NCBI GenBank assembly: GCA_007128495.1
Contig: SKXH01000255.1
Location: 1-32,387, forward strand
Reading direction: 5' to 3'
Length of the DNA stretch: 32,387 nucleotides
From: Bacteroidota bacterium
Lineage (GTDB): Bacteria; Bacteroidota; Ignavibacteria; T3Sed10-11
Part shown: piece after piece, positions 24,893-32,387 of the stretch
How the letters are laid out: the number at the start of each line of letters is the position of its first letter
Numbering within the stretch: the first letter of the stretch is position 1
Notes under the pieces: generated by a model
What the model was told of the DNA's origin: nothing
Databases searched by the model: none
What the model saw: only the letters and a program-made list of their open reading frames with translations
Translations under genes and position numbers: made by a program

Positions 24893-25199
24893 AAATACAG
24901 TCTCCTATCACTTTAAAATGGTTAAAAAAATAATATACAATTTTTTAAACTGAAAATAAAGACAATAGAGTCGAATATTAAAAAACATCAGTACTCTTAT
25001 CCGCGTTCCAGGTAATTTTTTATGAGTGCATTTTTAATAATACCTCTGTTTTGAAAACGTATACAACAGACGGAATTTATAATTTCACAGCCGCGACCTC
25101 GCCTGTTTAGTGTTAAGAACGTTTGCCACATAGAGAGTGTTTTACTATATTTAAACATAACTACACCAAAAACCCCGGGTAAATATAGGAGTTATAAAA
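24893..25199. other. 307-bp divergent intergenic region
   Basis: Between the HMA lipoprotein (leftward) and the exported peroxiredoxin (rightward). It is AT-rich with a moderately GC-rich patch around 25080-25105. No ORF, tRNA or strong hairpin is visible apart from the promoter-like element listed separately. It should hold the promoters of both divergent units. Confidence 0.6.
25122..25153 (+). promoter_or_regulatory. Promoter-like element ahead of the exported peroxiredoxin
   Basis: TTTG at 25122-25125, a 20-nt spacer and TATATTTA at 25146-25153 resemble the Bacteroidota -33/-7 consensus (TTTG ... TAnnTTTG, last base off). The same bases can be read as a weak sigma-70 pair, TTTGCC and TATATT with an 18-nt spacer. 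AGGAG about 10 nt before the ATG follows. Confidence 0.35.
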
Positions 25200-25751
25200 A
25201 TGAACGGACGAGTAATTAACGCAGCCGTTGTGATTTTTCTTCTTTTATCACCGTTAGCTGTTGCAGAAGAGATGAATGATGAACTCACCATAGGTGCAAA
25301 AGCCCCCGATTTCAACCTCCCCTATGCAACGAAGGATGAAATAGTTTGGGATGGATTACAATTATCAGATATTACCGGAGAATCGTTTATCGTACTTGCT
25401 TTCTATCCGGCAAACTGGAGCGGCGGGTGCACCGAGCAGTTATGTGCATACCGTGACAATTTCTCTGCTCTCCAGGATCTCGATGCCACCATTCTCGGTA
25501 TCAGCGGGGATTATGTATTTTCTCATCATGAGTGGGCGAAGCAGGAAAACTTTCCCTTTAAACTATTAAGCGATCATTTTCATAATGTGGGGAAATTATA
25601 TAACAGCTATAATGAAGAACGCGGTTTTAACAAACGAACTATATTTGTGGTCGATAAAGAAGGCAAGATTGCATATATTAATATGGAATATAGTGTTGCC
25701 GACGACAGGGATTTCATAGCATTAAAAGATGCATTGCGAAGTCTTCAGTAA
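25200..25751 (+). CDS. Exported peroxiredoxin (AhpC/TSA family)
   Basis: The 183-residue product carries an N-terminal signal peptide (hydrophobic 7-21, then AVAEE), so it acts outside the cytosol. The thioredoxin-fold body has FYPANWSGGCTEQLC (68-82): peroxidatic Cys77, Ser74 at the catalytic Thr/Ser position and Cys82 as probable resolving Cys. It differs clearly from the cytosolic copy at 1859. AGGAG about 10 nt upstream supports the start. Divergent from the metal locus; an envelope peroxidase next to metal handling is plausible, but the link is only positional. Confidence 0.9.
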   Translation: MNGRVINAAVVIFLLLSPLAVAEEMNDELTIGAKAPDFNLPYATKDEIVWDGLQLSDITGESFIVLAFYPANWSGGCTEQLCAYRDNFSALQDLDATILGISGDYVFSHHEWAKQENFPFKLLSDHFHNVGKLYNSYNEERGFNKRTIFVVDKEGKIAYINMEYSVADDRDFIALKDALRSLQ

Positions 25752-25837
25752 CCATTGTTGAAATTATTTAATATTTTAGTGTATATTGTATAAACCAAAT
25801 CAGTAAAACAACATCAATTTATTGAGGTTTTTTTGGA

Positions 25838-26896
25838 ATGAAACAAATCGCGCTCTGGTCATTATTTGTCATTATATCATTCGGTGTACTAACAACCACA
25901 ACTTCTACAGACCCTGTTGATTCCCCCCTCCCGTTTGAAGGTGAACAGCATTTGCAAAACATACGGCAATTAACGTTCGGGGGAACAAACGCAGAGGCAT
26001 ACTTCTCATTCGGTCAGGATCAATTGGTTTTTCAATCGACACGCGACGAGTTTGAATGCGATCAAATTTATACGATGGACCTGGACGGTTCCAATGTCGA
26101 GCTTGTGAGTACCGGAAAAGGACGCACTACGTGTGCTTATTTTCTTCCGGGCGATAGCTTGATATTATATTCATCGACACACGCTGCTTCCGATGATTGT
26201 CCACCGCCTGTTGACCGCTCTCTCGGTTATGTTTGGAAACTATACGATGAGTTCGATATTTTTCTGGCGCGGTTTGACGGTACCATTGAAAAGACCCTAA
26301 CAAGTAGTCCGATGTACGATGCCGAAGCTACCGTATCACCAACCGGCGATCGTATCATTTTCACCTCACTCCGTGACGGCGATCCAGCTTTATATACAAT
26401 GAACCTCGACGGCAGCGATCTCCGCAAACTCACCGATAGAAAGGGATATGAAGGCGGAGCATTTTATTCACTTGACGGGGAGCAGATTGTTTATCGTGCA
26501 AACTACCCCGAGACAGAAGAAGAAATCGCGGATTACAACCGGTTGATGGAAGACCGGATGCTTCGTCCGATGCGACTTGAAGTATATGTTATGGACGCTG
26601 ACGGTTCCAATGTTCGTCAGGTAACGGATCTGGGTGCTGCGAGCTTTGCCCCCTACTTTCATCCTGATGGTGAGCGTATCATCTTTTCTTCAAATTACGG
26701 CGATCCGGAAGGGAGAATATTTAATCTTTACATGATAAATACCGACGGAACTAATTTGAAACAAATAACTTACTCCAATTCATTCGACGGATTTCCGGTA
26801 TTCTCACATGACGGAAAAACGTTAGTTTGGGGTTCGGGTAGAAATGCACAAGCACCTCGTGAAGTTAACGTATTTATTGCAGATTGGGTTGAATAG
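25838..26896 (+). CDS. PD40/TolB-like beta-propeller protein, exported
   Basis: A 352-residue protein with a signal peptide (about 4-20). The body is built of repeats of about 50 residues with the WD40-like (PD40) pattern: a D-G-D/E-R-I-I-F-S-S type strand (SPTGDRIIFTSLRDGD, HPDGERIIFSSNYGDP, SHDGKTLVWGSGRN) and an M-D-L-D-G-S-N turn (MDLDGSNVELV, MNLDGSDLRKL, MDADGSNVRQV, MINTDGTNLKQI). This is the TolB C-terminal propeller family, although without the TolB N-terminal domain. Role unknown; possibly protein or envelope binding. The following M28 peptidase starts 21 bp downstream, so the two are likely partners. Confidence 0.9.
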   Translation: MKQIALWSLFVIISFGVLTTTTSTDPVDSPLPFEGEQHLQNIRQLTFGGTNAEAYFSFGQDQLVFQSTRDEFECDQIYTMDLDGSNVELVSTGKGRTTCAYFLPGDSLILYSSTHAASDDCPPPVDRSLGYVWKLYDEFDIFLARFDGTIEKTLTSSPMYDAEATVSPTGDRIIFTSLRDGDPALYTMNLDGSDLRKLTDRKGYEGGAFYSLDGEQIVYRANYPETEEEIADYNRLMEDRMLRPMRLEVYVMDADGSNVRQVTDLGAASFAPYFHPDGERIIFSSNYGDPEGRIFNLYMINTDGTNLKQITYSNSFDGFPVFSHDGKTLVWGSGRNAQAPREVNVFIADWVE

Positions 26897-26917
26897 ATCA
26901 GTGAAGGAGCTATAACT

Positions 26918-28750
26918 ATGAATTATTTAAAAATCATCCCGGTTTTTATTTTTGTTGCAATCGTTTCGGTACTCCTGTTACAGAGCGATGAAACCGAAAT
27001 TCAACGTAGCGAAACGATAACAAAAGATGAATTATCACATCACGTTCATTATCTTGCATCGGATGAACTTGAAGGAAGACGTGCCGGCACACAGGGAGCA
27101 TATCAAGCCGCACAATATATTGCCGGAGAGTTTATCTCGTATGGATTACTTCCCTCCCCCGACGCTGAGTCCGTTGGAGAAACAGAAGATTATCTGCAAT
27201 CATTCGAATTTTCATCCGGTGTCGAATATGGCGAGGATAACACATTGACGGTGTCGGTGAATGGTGAGAAAATTTCATTTACAATAGATCAAGATTTTAA
27301 AACGCTGCCGTTTTCATCAAGTGCCTCTGTTTCGGGTGAATTGGTCTTTGCCGGTTTCGGTATCTCGGCAGCGAGCGATGATTACGACGATTATGAAAAT
27401 ATATCACTCGATGGCAAGATAGCGCTGATATTTCAGGGTTCTCCGGATATAGAAGACCCGCACGGCATACTGAATCAATATGCTACACCGAGGAATAAAA
27501 CATTTGCTGCCCGCGAGGCGGGTGCCGAAGGATTAATTATCATAACCCAGCCCACCGCTGGTGAAGAGGCACTTATGAGATTGCGGGATGACCGAAATCC
27601 CGCCCTGTCAGGATTGCCGGTTGTAAATATCACACCAAATGTTGCAGCAAAATTGCTCAAAGGATCAGATTACAATGTGGATGATTTGTACAATAAACTT
27701 ATTGAAACTCGCACCCCTAACTCCTTCATTATGAGTAGAGTAACGGCAGATATTCAAACCGATGTCTACACTGTATCTTCTACCGACAACAATGTGATTG
27801 GCTTTCTTCCCGGCAATCATCCTGATAAGAAAGATGAAGTGCTCGTTATCGGTGCTCATTACGATCATCTTGGCTGGGGCGGCCAGGGTTCGATGGCGCC
27901 GAACGAACATGCAATCCATAACGGCGCCGATGACAATGCATCCGGTACAGCCGGTATGCTCGAGCTTGCACAAAAATTTGCCGCAAACCGGGGAGAAATA
28001 GACCGGAGCATACTATTTATTGCGTTCGGCGCTGAAGAACTTGGTTTGATAGGTTCACAGTATTATGTTGAGAATCCATACATCCCGAATGAACAAACTG
28101 CTGCTATGATCAATCTCGATATGATCGGTCGTTTACAGAACGATGAGTTGACGATATTCGGATTCGGTACTTCGCCAATCTGGGATGACTTAATAGAGTC
28201 CTCCACTTATTATGACGACTTTGCTATCCGCACAAATCCCGATGGTTTAGGTCCGAGCGATCATGCATCATTTTATCGAAATGACGTCCCGGTGCTGTTT
28301 TTCCATACCGGTCTCCACGGCGATTATCACAGGCCTTCTGATACTGCGGATAAGATAAATTACGAGGGGATGGAACGAATAGTTACGTATGTATACGACA
28401 TTGCCCGCACAATAACTACCTATGAAGAACAGATAGCATTTACAAGAGCGGATTCACCCCGGCCGCAAGGCGGGATGGGTAATATCAAAGTGTATGTAGG
28501 AACTATGCCGGATTATGTGGGAGAATCCGGCGGGATGAAGGTTACTGAAGTGCGCAACGATTCCCCGGCAGAAAAGGCAGGTATCGAATCGGGAGATGTT
28601 ATTATTAAGTTCGGTGATAAAACTATTGAAAATGTTTATGATTATACGTATGCCTTGAGTGACTTTGAGCCGGGTGATGTTGTTGAGGTGGTAATAAAGC
28701 GAGACGATACCGAGATGATGCTTGAGGTAGAATTGGGTTCCCGCAGGTAA
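26918..28750 (+). CDS. M28 family metallopeptidase with PA and PDZ domains
   Basis: A 610-residue exported aminopeptidase-like enzyme. N-terminal membrane anchor or signal (about 5-21), a PA insert (about 135-290), then the M28 catalytic domain with a two-zinc site: His314 in GAHYDHLG, an Asp in GADDNASG (338/339), Glu373 and Glu374 in AEELG, Asp401 in NLDMIGR and His471 in YHRPSDT. A PDZ domain (about 525-608) follows, starting at GNIKVYVG with a carboxylate-loop-like segment SPAEKAGIESGDVI. All ligands are present, so it should be active. It is convergent with the hemerythrin gene, only 5 bp apart. GAAGGAG lies upstream of the ATG. Confidence 0.95.
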   Translation: MNYLKIIPVFIFVAIVSVLLLQSDETEIQRSETITKDELSHHVHYLASDELEGRRAGTQGAYQAAQYIAGEFISYGLLPSPDAESVGETEDYLQSFEFSSGVEYGEDNTLTVSVNGEKISFTIDQDFKTLPFSSSASVSGELVFAGFGISAASDDYDDYENISLDGKIALIFQGSPDIEDPHGILNQYATPRNKTFAAREAGAEGLIIITQPTAGEEALMRLRDDRNPALSGLPVVNITPNVAAKLLKGSDYNVDDLYNKLIETRTPNSFIMSRVTADIQTDVYTVSSTDNNVIGFLPGNHPDKKDEVLVIGAHYDHLGWGGQGSMAPNEHAIHNGADDNASGTAGMLELAQKFAANRGEIDRSILFIAFGAEELGLIGSQYYVENPYIPNEQTAAMINLDMIGRLQNDELTIFGFGTSPIWDDLIESSTYYDDFAIRTNPDGLGPSDHASFYRNDVPVLFFHTGLHGDYHRPSDTADKINYEGMERIVTYVYDIARTITTYEEQIAFTRADSPRPQGGMGNIKVYVGTMPDYVGESGGMKVTEVRNDSPAEKAGIESGDVIIKFGDKTIENVYDYTYALSDFEPGDVVEVVIKRDDTEMMLEVELGSRR

Positions 28751-28755
28751 AATTT

Positions 28756-29247
28756 TTAAACCATTTTCCGCATAACTTCGCGGAGTTCGTCTTTGGTCAG
28801 GAAGCGTTGCAGCATAGGGAAAAGAATATGGTTTTCTTTGTGAATATGGTTAACCATTATCTGAACAATGGTGCGGGCTATCAATAAAAATTGTTGTATC
28901 GCTTCCTGATCATTTTTATTTTTTGTGATGGCGTGTGCAGCATCCTGGAGGGTTTCAAAATGCCGGGCTAAGTGACGGTGGTCGTCTTTCAGCGATCTTG
29001 TTGGACCATCGACGTACCGTTCGACAACCGGAAACAGCGCTTCTTCCTCCCTTTTATTATGTACATCAACCTCCTCTTTTATGAAGTCCATCGATTGGTC
29101 GAGTGTTTTTAACAGCTCGTCGTCTACTCCCTTTTCTTTGATAGTTGCTGCGATCTTGTTGAGCGTACGAAGATGCCGGAGAACCTCTTCGTGCTCCTGG
29201 ATAAACATTGCAATCGGATCTATCTGGTGTATCGCTGGTTGTGCCAT
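28756..29247 (-). CDS. Hemerythrin domain protein
   Basis: A 163-residue four-helix protein from the ATG at 29247; an upstream in-frame ATG at 29316 would overlap the metalloprotease gene. Candidate di-iron ligands sit in the family pattern: His19 in QEHEE, His63-x3-Glu67 in HNKREEE, His90 in DDHRHL, and His134-x3-Glu138 in HIHKENHILFP. This suits a hemerythrin-like oxygen, nitric oxide or metal sensor or storage protein; members of the family are often linked to redox stress or low oxygen. No signal peptide. It follows the HExxH gene and is convergent with the M28 gene. Confidence 0.9.
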   Translation of the reverse strand: MAQPAIHQIDPIAMFIQEHEEVLRHLRTLNKIAATIKEKGVDDELLKTLDQSMDFIKEEVDVHNKREEEALFPVVERYVDGPTRSLKDDHRHLARHFETLQDAAHAITKNKNDQEAIQQFLLIARTIVQIMVNHIHKENHILFPMLQRFLTKDELREVMRKMV

Positions 29248-29312
29248 TGTTTTTGACCGGTTGTTAATTCCAGACTTATTATACTGAATATAATAAAAAT
29301 TTATGACAATTA

Positions 29313-29699
29313 TCAAATATAATCATCCATAGCAGCGCGAATTTCATCTTCATCCATACCAAAATAATGACCGAGTTCGTGAAATACGGTCGTAAGTACC
29401 TGGTAGCGCAGCTCATCCTTTGATTTGCATATTCTTTCAATATTTTGTTGAAATATTTGTATTTGATCGGGCATAACCGGGGTCATACCGTACCAGTACC
29501 CGCGTTCGGTCAGCGGAATTCCGGTATACAATCCGAGCAGTGATCTCCTCTCTGACGCTCCTGCCCGGTCAAGATCTTCATCGCCGGGTAGATCTGCTAC
29601 GATAATCTCAACATTATCCAATGCTTTTTGAAAATGTTGAGGAAGCATATGCAATGCATCTTCGACAAGCGCTTCAAATTCGTCTCGTGAAACTTTCAT
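29313..29699 (-). CDS. Minimal HExxH metallopeptidase family protein (PF06262-like)
   Basis: From the ATG at 29699 (128 residues) with TAGGGAA just upstream; an upstream ATG at 29756 is excluded by the hairpin at 29716-29742. It is the small zincin family of cytosolic proteins with HELGHYFGMDEDE: His107, Glu108, His111 and Asp116 as zinc-site candidates. The N-terminal half (VSRDEFEALVEDALHMLPQHF) is the usual family opening. Protease activity and substrate of the family are poorly known. Its stop is 66 bp before the hemerythrin start. Confidence 0.9.
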   Translation of the reverse strand: MKVSRDEFEALVEDALHMLPQHFQKALDNVEIIVADLPGDEDLDRAGASERRSLLGLYTGIPLTERGYWYGMTPVMPDQIQIFQQNIERICKSKDELRYQVLTTVFHELGHYFGMDEDEIRAAMDDYI

Positions 29700-29715
29700 A
29701 CTATTCCCTACCATA

Positions 29716-29742
29716 GAAAAGACCCGCCAACAAAAAGGCGGG
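29716..29742 (-). terminator. Terminator after the tryptophanase/Yip1 unit
   Basis: Minus strand: CCCGCC, an 8-nt loop, GGCGGG, then TCTTTTC (plus 29737-29742, 29723-29728 and 29716-29722). It lies about 100 bp past the Yip1 stop and immediately before the metallopeptidase start, so it closes the upstream unit. Confidence 0.7.
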
Positions 29743-29839
29743 AATTGTCTCCACAAATCTACACGAATTTATTAGTGGCGATTGGTAAAGATTTGTGGGA
29801 GATTTTTCCTTTTTATACATAAATATATCTTGTCAGTCA

Positions 29840-30556
29840 CTAATACATTGAAACTAATGAAGCTATCGCCATCACCGGTAACAGTGCAATGATAATGACT
29901 ATAACTGTTACCAAAAACGCCGCTCCCGTTTTCTCCGATAAAACTTTGGTGCCGACTATTAGTAAAGCAATCGACCAGAGTATGAATAACGTATCCAGCC
30001 CCAATATCATTCCGTACACCAAAGGATTTATTGTAAATGGCGACGGCTCATTGGTGAATAAATACATCCCGAAGATACCTACCTCCGCGGGAAATATAAA
30101 CACTACAGATACTATAATTGGAAATCCCGCATAGGATAAAACCGCACGGACGTTCCGGTATGATACCGGTATTTTCATCATCCTGAGCGTTAACATCGCA
30201 AATATAGATAGCACCATGACCGTTATTATTCCCGCTGCAGGTCCGAGAACCAGAACAAGCGCAAGAATAACCTGTAAATTGTCGATCAATACACCTATAT
30301 TTGCAAACCAAAAAATGAAAGATACGTATGCAAAGCCGAACAACGCCTGAAGCAGATAAATATAATTTTTCTGCTGTGCTAAAATAATGCGCTGCATTGC
30401 GGCTCCCGGAGATTCGACCAGCAGCCATAACGTTTGAAATAGGTCGAGTGATGCAACCCGGTCCTGTATATACCCGCCGCACGAACTGCACGTAACGTTC
30501 AGTCGTTGATTCTCGGTTTTACATACCGGGCAAATTTTTACGTCGGACATAGGCAT
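29840..30556 (-). CDS. Zinc-ribbon plus Yip1-type membrane protein
   Basis: A 238-residue protein. The N-terminus carries a zinc ribbon with CPVC (9-12) and CSSC (23-26), then at about residues 60-238 there are five or six hydrophobic helices (including VILALVLVLGPAAGIITVMVL and LLIVGTKVLSEKTGAAFLVTVIVI), with the loop pattern of the Yip1/DUF1282 family. It probably sits in the inner membrane; the function in bacteria is unknown. The start codon falls 2 nt after the tryptophanase stop, so it is co-transcribed. Either Met1 or Met3 could be the start. Confidence 0.8.
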   Translation of the reverse strand: MPMSDVKICPVCKTENQRLNVTCSSCGGYIQDRVASLDLFQTLWLLVESPGAAMQRIILAQQKNYIYLLQALFGFAYVSFIFWFANIGVLIDNLQVILALVLVLGPAAGIITVMVLSIFAMLTLRMMKIPVSYRNVRAVLSYAGFPIIVSVVFIFPAEVGIFGMYLFTNEPSPFTINPLVYGMILGLDTLFILWSIALLIVGTKVLSEKTGAAFLVTVIVIIIALLPVMAIASLVSMY

Positions 30557-30558
30557 GC

Positions 30559-31938
30559 TTAACCAATAGGTTCAAACAGTGCGGTGAAATGGCGAAGCAT
30601 CGGAGCTTCATAGGTTAATTTGTATCCCCGCAATGCATCACGTTTTTTAAATATTTCAATGATTACTTCAACGACGTAATCTACGTGACTCTGGGTATAT
30701 ACCCTTCGCGGAACTGCAAGCCGTACAAGTTCCATTGAAGCGGGAATGAATGCTCCCGTTTTCTTATCTTTTTTCCCGAACATTACACTGCCGATCTCGA
30801 CAGCCCGTATACCGCCGAAACGATACAATTCACAAACAAGGGCTTGACCGGGAAACTCTTCCGGTGGAATCTGCGGTGTAAATTCTTTTGCATTGATATA
30901 AATTGCATGTCCGCCTGGCGGCCGGAGAATCGGGACACCTGCGTCGATCAGTTTTTCGCCAAGATATTCAATCGAGCGAAGCCGGTAGCGAAGATAATGT
31001 TCATCGACTACCTCATCCAATCCCTGTGAGATTGCCTCAAGGTCGCGACCGGCAAGTCCGCCGTAGGTCGGGAATCCCTCGGTAACGATTAGTATATTCC
31101 GTGCTAATTGTGCCAACTTATCATCGTTCAAGGCAAGAAATCCACCCATATTGACCAGTGCATCCTTTTTCGCACTCATAGTACAGCCATCGGCAAGCGA
31201 GAACATTTCCTGCGCAATTTCTTTCACCGTTTTATCGCCGTACCCCTCTTCCCTCAACTTGATGAAGTATGCATTCTCGGCAAATCTGCAAGCATCCAGA
31301 AAAAACGGAATGTTGTATTTGTGTAGAACATCGCGCACCGCCCGCAGGTTTTCCATAGAAACGGGTTGTCCTCCTCCGGCATTGTTCGTAACCGTCATCA
31401 TACCGATTGGAATGTTCTCAACTCCGGTTTCGTGGATAAACTTTTCAAGTTTATCAATATCCATATTGCCTTTAAACGGATACAATGAGTTCGGGTCTTT
31501 TCCCTCTTCAATGACCAGATCGACCGCTTCGGCGCCCGAATATTCAATATTGGCACGAGTTGTATCGAAATGGGTATTGTTTGGAATTGATTTACCTTCT
31601 TTACCGAGAATAGTGAAGAGTATTTTTTCTGCCGCTCTTCCCTGGTGTGTCGGAATAATAAAATGATAACCGGTAATATCCTTGACCGCTTTTTCAAATC
31701 TATAAAAACTTCGTGCGCCGGCGTATGACTCATCTCCGTCCACAATGCCCGACCATTGCTTTGCACTCATTGCGGCCGTCCCGCTATCTGTTAATAAATC
31801 TATCAAGACATCGTCGGCGTGTATGAAGAACGGATTATAACCGGCATCCTTCAGAATATTTTCTCTTTCCTCTTCGGTTGTGAAACGAATGGGTTCGACT
31901 GTTTTGATACGGAATGGTTCGATTATTGTTTTCATCAA
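30559..31938 (-). CDS. tnaA: Tryptophanase (tryptophan indole-lyase)
   Basis: PLP enzyme of the tryptophanase/tyrosine phenol-lyase family, 459 residues, the usual length. PTHQGR (96-101), the DACRFAENAYFIK segment (215-227), and the PLP-binding Lys258 in MSAKKD (254-259) are present. The N-terminal half and LVNMGGFL resemble tyrosine phenol-lyase, but the substrate-selecting loop reads RAVEIGS, as in tryptophanase, where phenol-lyases have MERG with the phenol-binding Arg. It should release indole, pyruvate and ammonia from tryptophan in the cytosol. No TnaC leader is apparent in the 87 bp between its start and the divergent SDR. First gene of a two-gene unit with the Yip1 protein. Confidence 0.9.
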   Translation of the reverse strand: MMKTIIEPFRIKTVEPIRFTTEEERENILKDAGYNPFFIHADDVLIDLLTDSGTAAMSAKQWSGIVDGDESYAGARSFYRFEKAVKDITGYHFIIPTHQGRAAEKILFTILGKEGKSIPNNTHFDTTRANIEYSGAEAVDLVIEEGKDPNSLYPFKGNMDIDKLEKFIHETGVENIPIGMMTVTNNAGGGQPVSMENLRAVRDVLHKYNIPFFLDACRFAENAYFIKLREEGYGDKTVKEIAQEMFSLADGCTMSAKKDALVNMGGFLALNDDKLAQLARNILIVTEGFPTYGGLAGRDLEAISQGLDEVVDEHYLRYRLRSIEYLGEKLIDAGVPILRPPGGHAIYINAKEFTPQIPPEEFPGQALVCELYRFGGIRAVEIGSVMFGKKDKKTGAFIPASMELVRLAVPRRVYTQSHVDYVVEVIIEIFKKRDALRGYKLTYEAPMLRHFTALFEPIG

Positions 31939-32025
31939 TTTTGAGTCGTATGTTATAGGTGAATGTTATTCAAGATTTTATTAAATTTACAAAAATTATT
32001 ATAGAATTACACGGAAATAAATACG

Positions 32026-32387
32026 ATGAAATATTTCAATTCAAAAACGATCCTCATTACAGGCGGAGCAAGCGGAATTGGCCGATTATTGGCATTAAAA
32101 CTAAGCAGATATAATGTAAAAATAATCTTGTGGGATATCGATGATGAACGGCTCAAAACGGTTGCGACTGAAGCGGCACAAAACAAAAGCGATGTATATG
32201 CATATAATTGCGATGTAACAGACCGTGAGAAGGTATATGAGACAGCAGAAAAAGTGCATTCAGAGGTCGGAAAAGTCGATATTCTCATAAACAATGCCGG
32301 CGTTACAACCGGGAAATTATTTCTGGATTGCACCGACGAAGAGCTTTTGCGAACGATGAATGTGAATGTAATTTCTCATTTTTGGAC
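32026..32387 (+). CDS. Short-chain dehydrogenase/reductase, partial (3' end beyond right edge)
   Basis: The first 120 codons of a classical SDR starting at an ATG at 32026. It has the NAD(P)-binding TGGASGIG (12-19), an acidic DIDDER after the second strand suggesting preference for NAD, NCDVTD, and NNAGVTTGK as the fourth-strand motif. The catalytic Tyr-x3-Lys is beyond the edge. It is divergent from tryptophanase. Confidence 0.9.
   Translation, partial: MKYFNSKTILITGGASGIGRLLALKLSRYNVKIILWDIDDERLKTVATEAAQNKSDVYAYNCDVTDREKVYETAEKVHSEVGKVDILINNAGVTTGKLFLDCTDEELLRTMNVNVISHFW

Noticed and set aside
26080..26770. Repeated GGTTCCAATGT-type DNA in the propeller gene as a repeat element
   Set aside because: It is explained by the repeating PD40 blades in the protein.
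29248..29316. Longer start for the hemerythrin protein
   Set aside because: It would overlap the metallopeptidase gene and add 23 residues not typical of the family.
29700..29756. Longer start for the small metallopeptidase
   Set aside because: The extra residues are encoded by the terminator hairpin of the upstream unit; the ATG at 29699 has a purine-rich site.
31151..31666. Rightward 171-residue frame across tryptophanase
   Set aside because: Antisense to conserved PLP-enzyme coding sequence with all motifs; no independent evidence.
31939..32025. TnaC-like leader peptide ahead of tryptophanase
   Set aside because: I found no short frame with a Trp codon and a following Rho-type region in the 87 bp.

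Overview
The window is about 32 kb of chromosomal, densely coding, moderately AT-rich DNA from a Gram-negative bacterium. Outer-membrane genes (a FadL-type channel, a TonB-dependent receptor, several lipoproteins), an ExbB-ExbD-ExbD set, a fused cytochrome b with a Rieske protein and no cytochrome c1/f, a short PurL, MutS2, and a PD40 propeller beside an M28-PDZ peptidase together suggest the FCB superphylum (Balneolota/Rhodothermota, Ignavibacteria/Chlorobi or a relative). Clear Shine-Dalgarno sequences and some GTG/TTG starts argue against typical Bacteroidia/Flavobacteriia. This placement is inference; there is no rRNA. I saw no tRNA, CRISPR array, insertion sequence or phage gene.

Layout. 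1-298: 5' part of a leftward, secreted, Cys-containing small protein cut by the left edge. 513-4971: rightward operon of enoyl-CoA hydratase, apt, peroxiredoxin, DUF3108 protein, dapF and a lipid kinase, with overlapping or near-touching ends. 5039-6756: rightward Rieske, cytochrome b and a small membrane protein. 6807-9982: leftward purL and a YihY/BrkB membrane protein. 10042-12714: leftward FadL-like channel and SGNH-hydrolase lipoprotein, closed by a strong terminator. 12834-18244: leftward five-gene operon of yqeY, cvpA, mutS2, biotin carboxylase and biotin carrier. 18267-20112: leftward exbB-exbD-exbD with its terminator. 20228-20944: an SDR.

21013-24892: leftward metal-handling locus with an HMA-domain lipoprotein, a small His/Cys secreted protein, a TonB receptor resembling the zinc receptor ZnuD, and a His-rich lipoprotein, closed by a strong terminator. 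25200-28750: rightward secreted peroxiredoxin, PD40 beta-propeller and M28-PDZ peptidase. 28756-31938: leftward hemerythrin, minimal HExxH metalloprotease, zinc-ribbon Yip1 protein and tryptophanase. 32026-end: rightward SDR cut by the right edge.

The strongest candidate for something not well described is the metal locus. Its proteins would run from the outer surface (His-rich lipoprotein, receptor) to the periplasm (tethered MerP-like domain), and the ExbB/ExbD genes about 1.5 kb further on could energise the receptor. The Rieske-cytochrome b module without its own cytochrome c, and the FadL plus SGNH-lipoprotein pair, are the next most interesting units.
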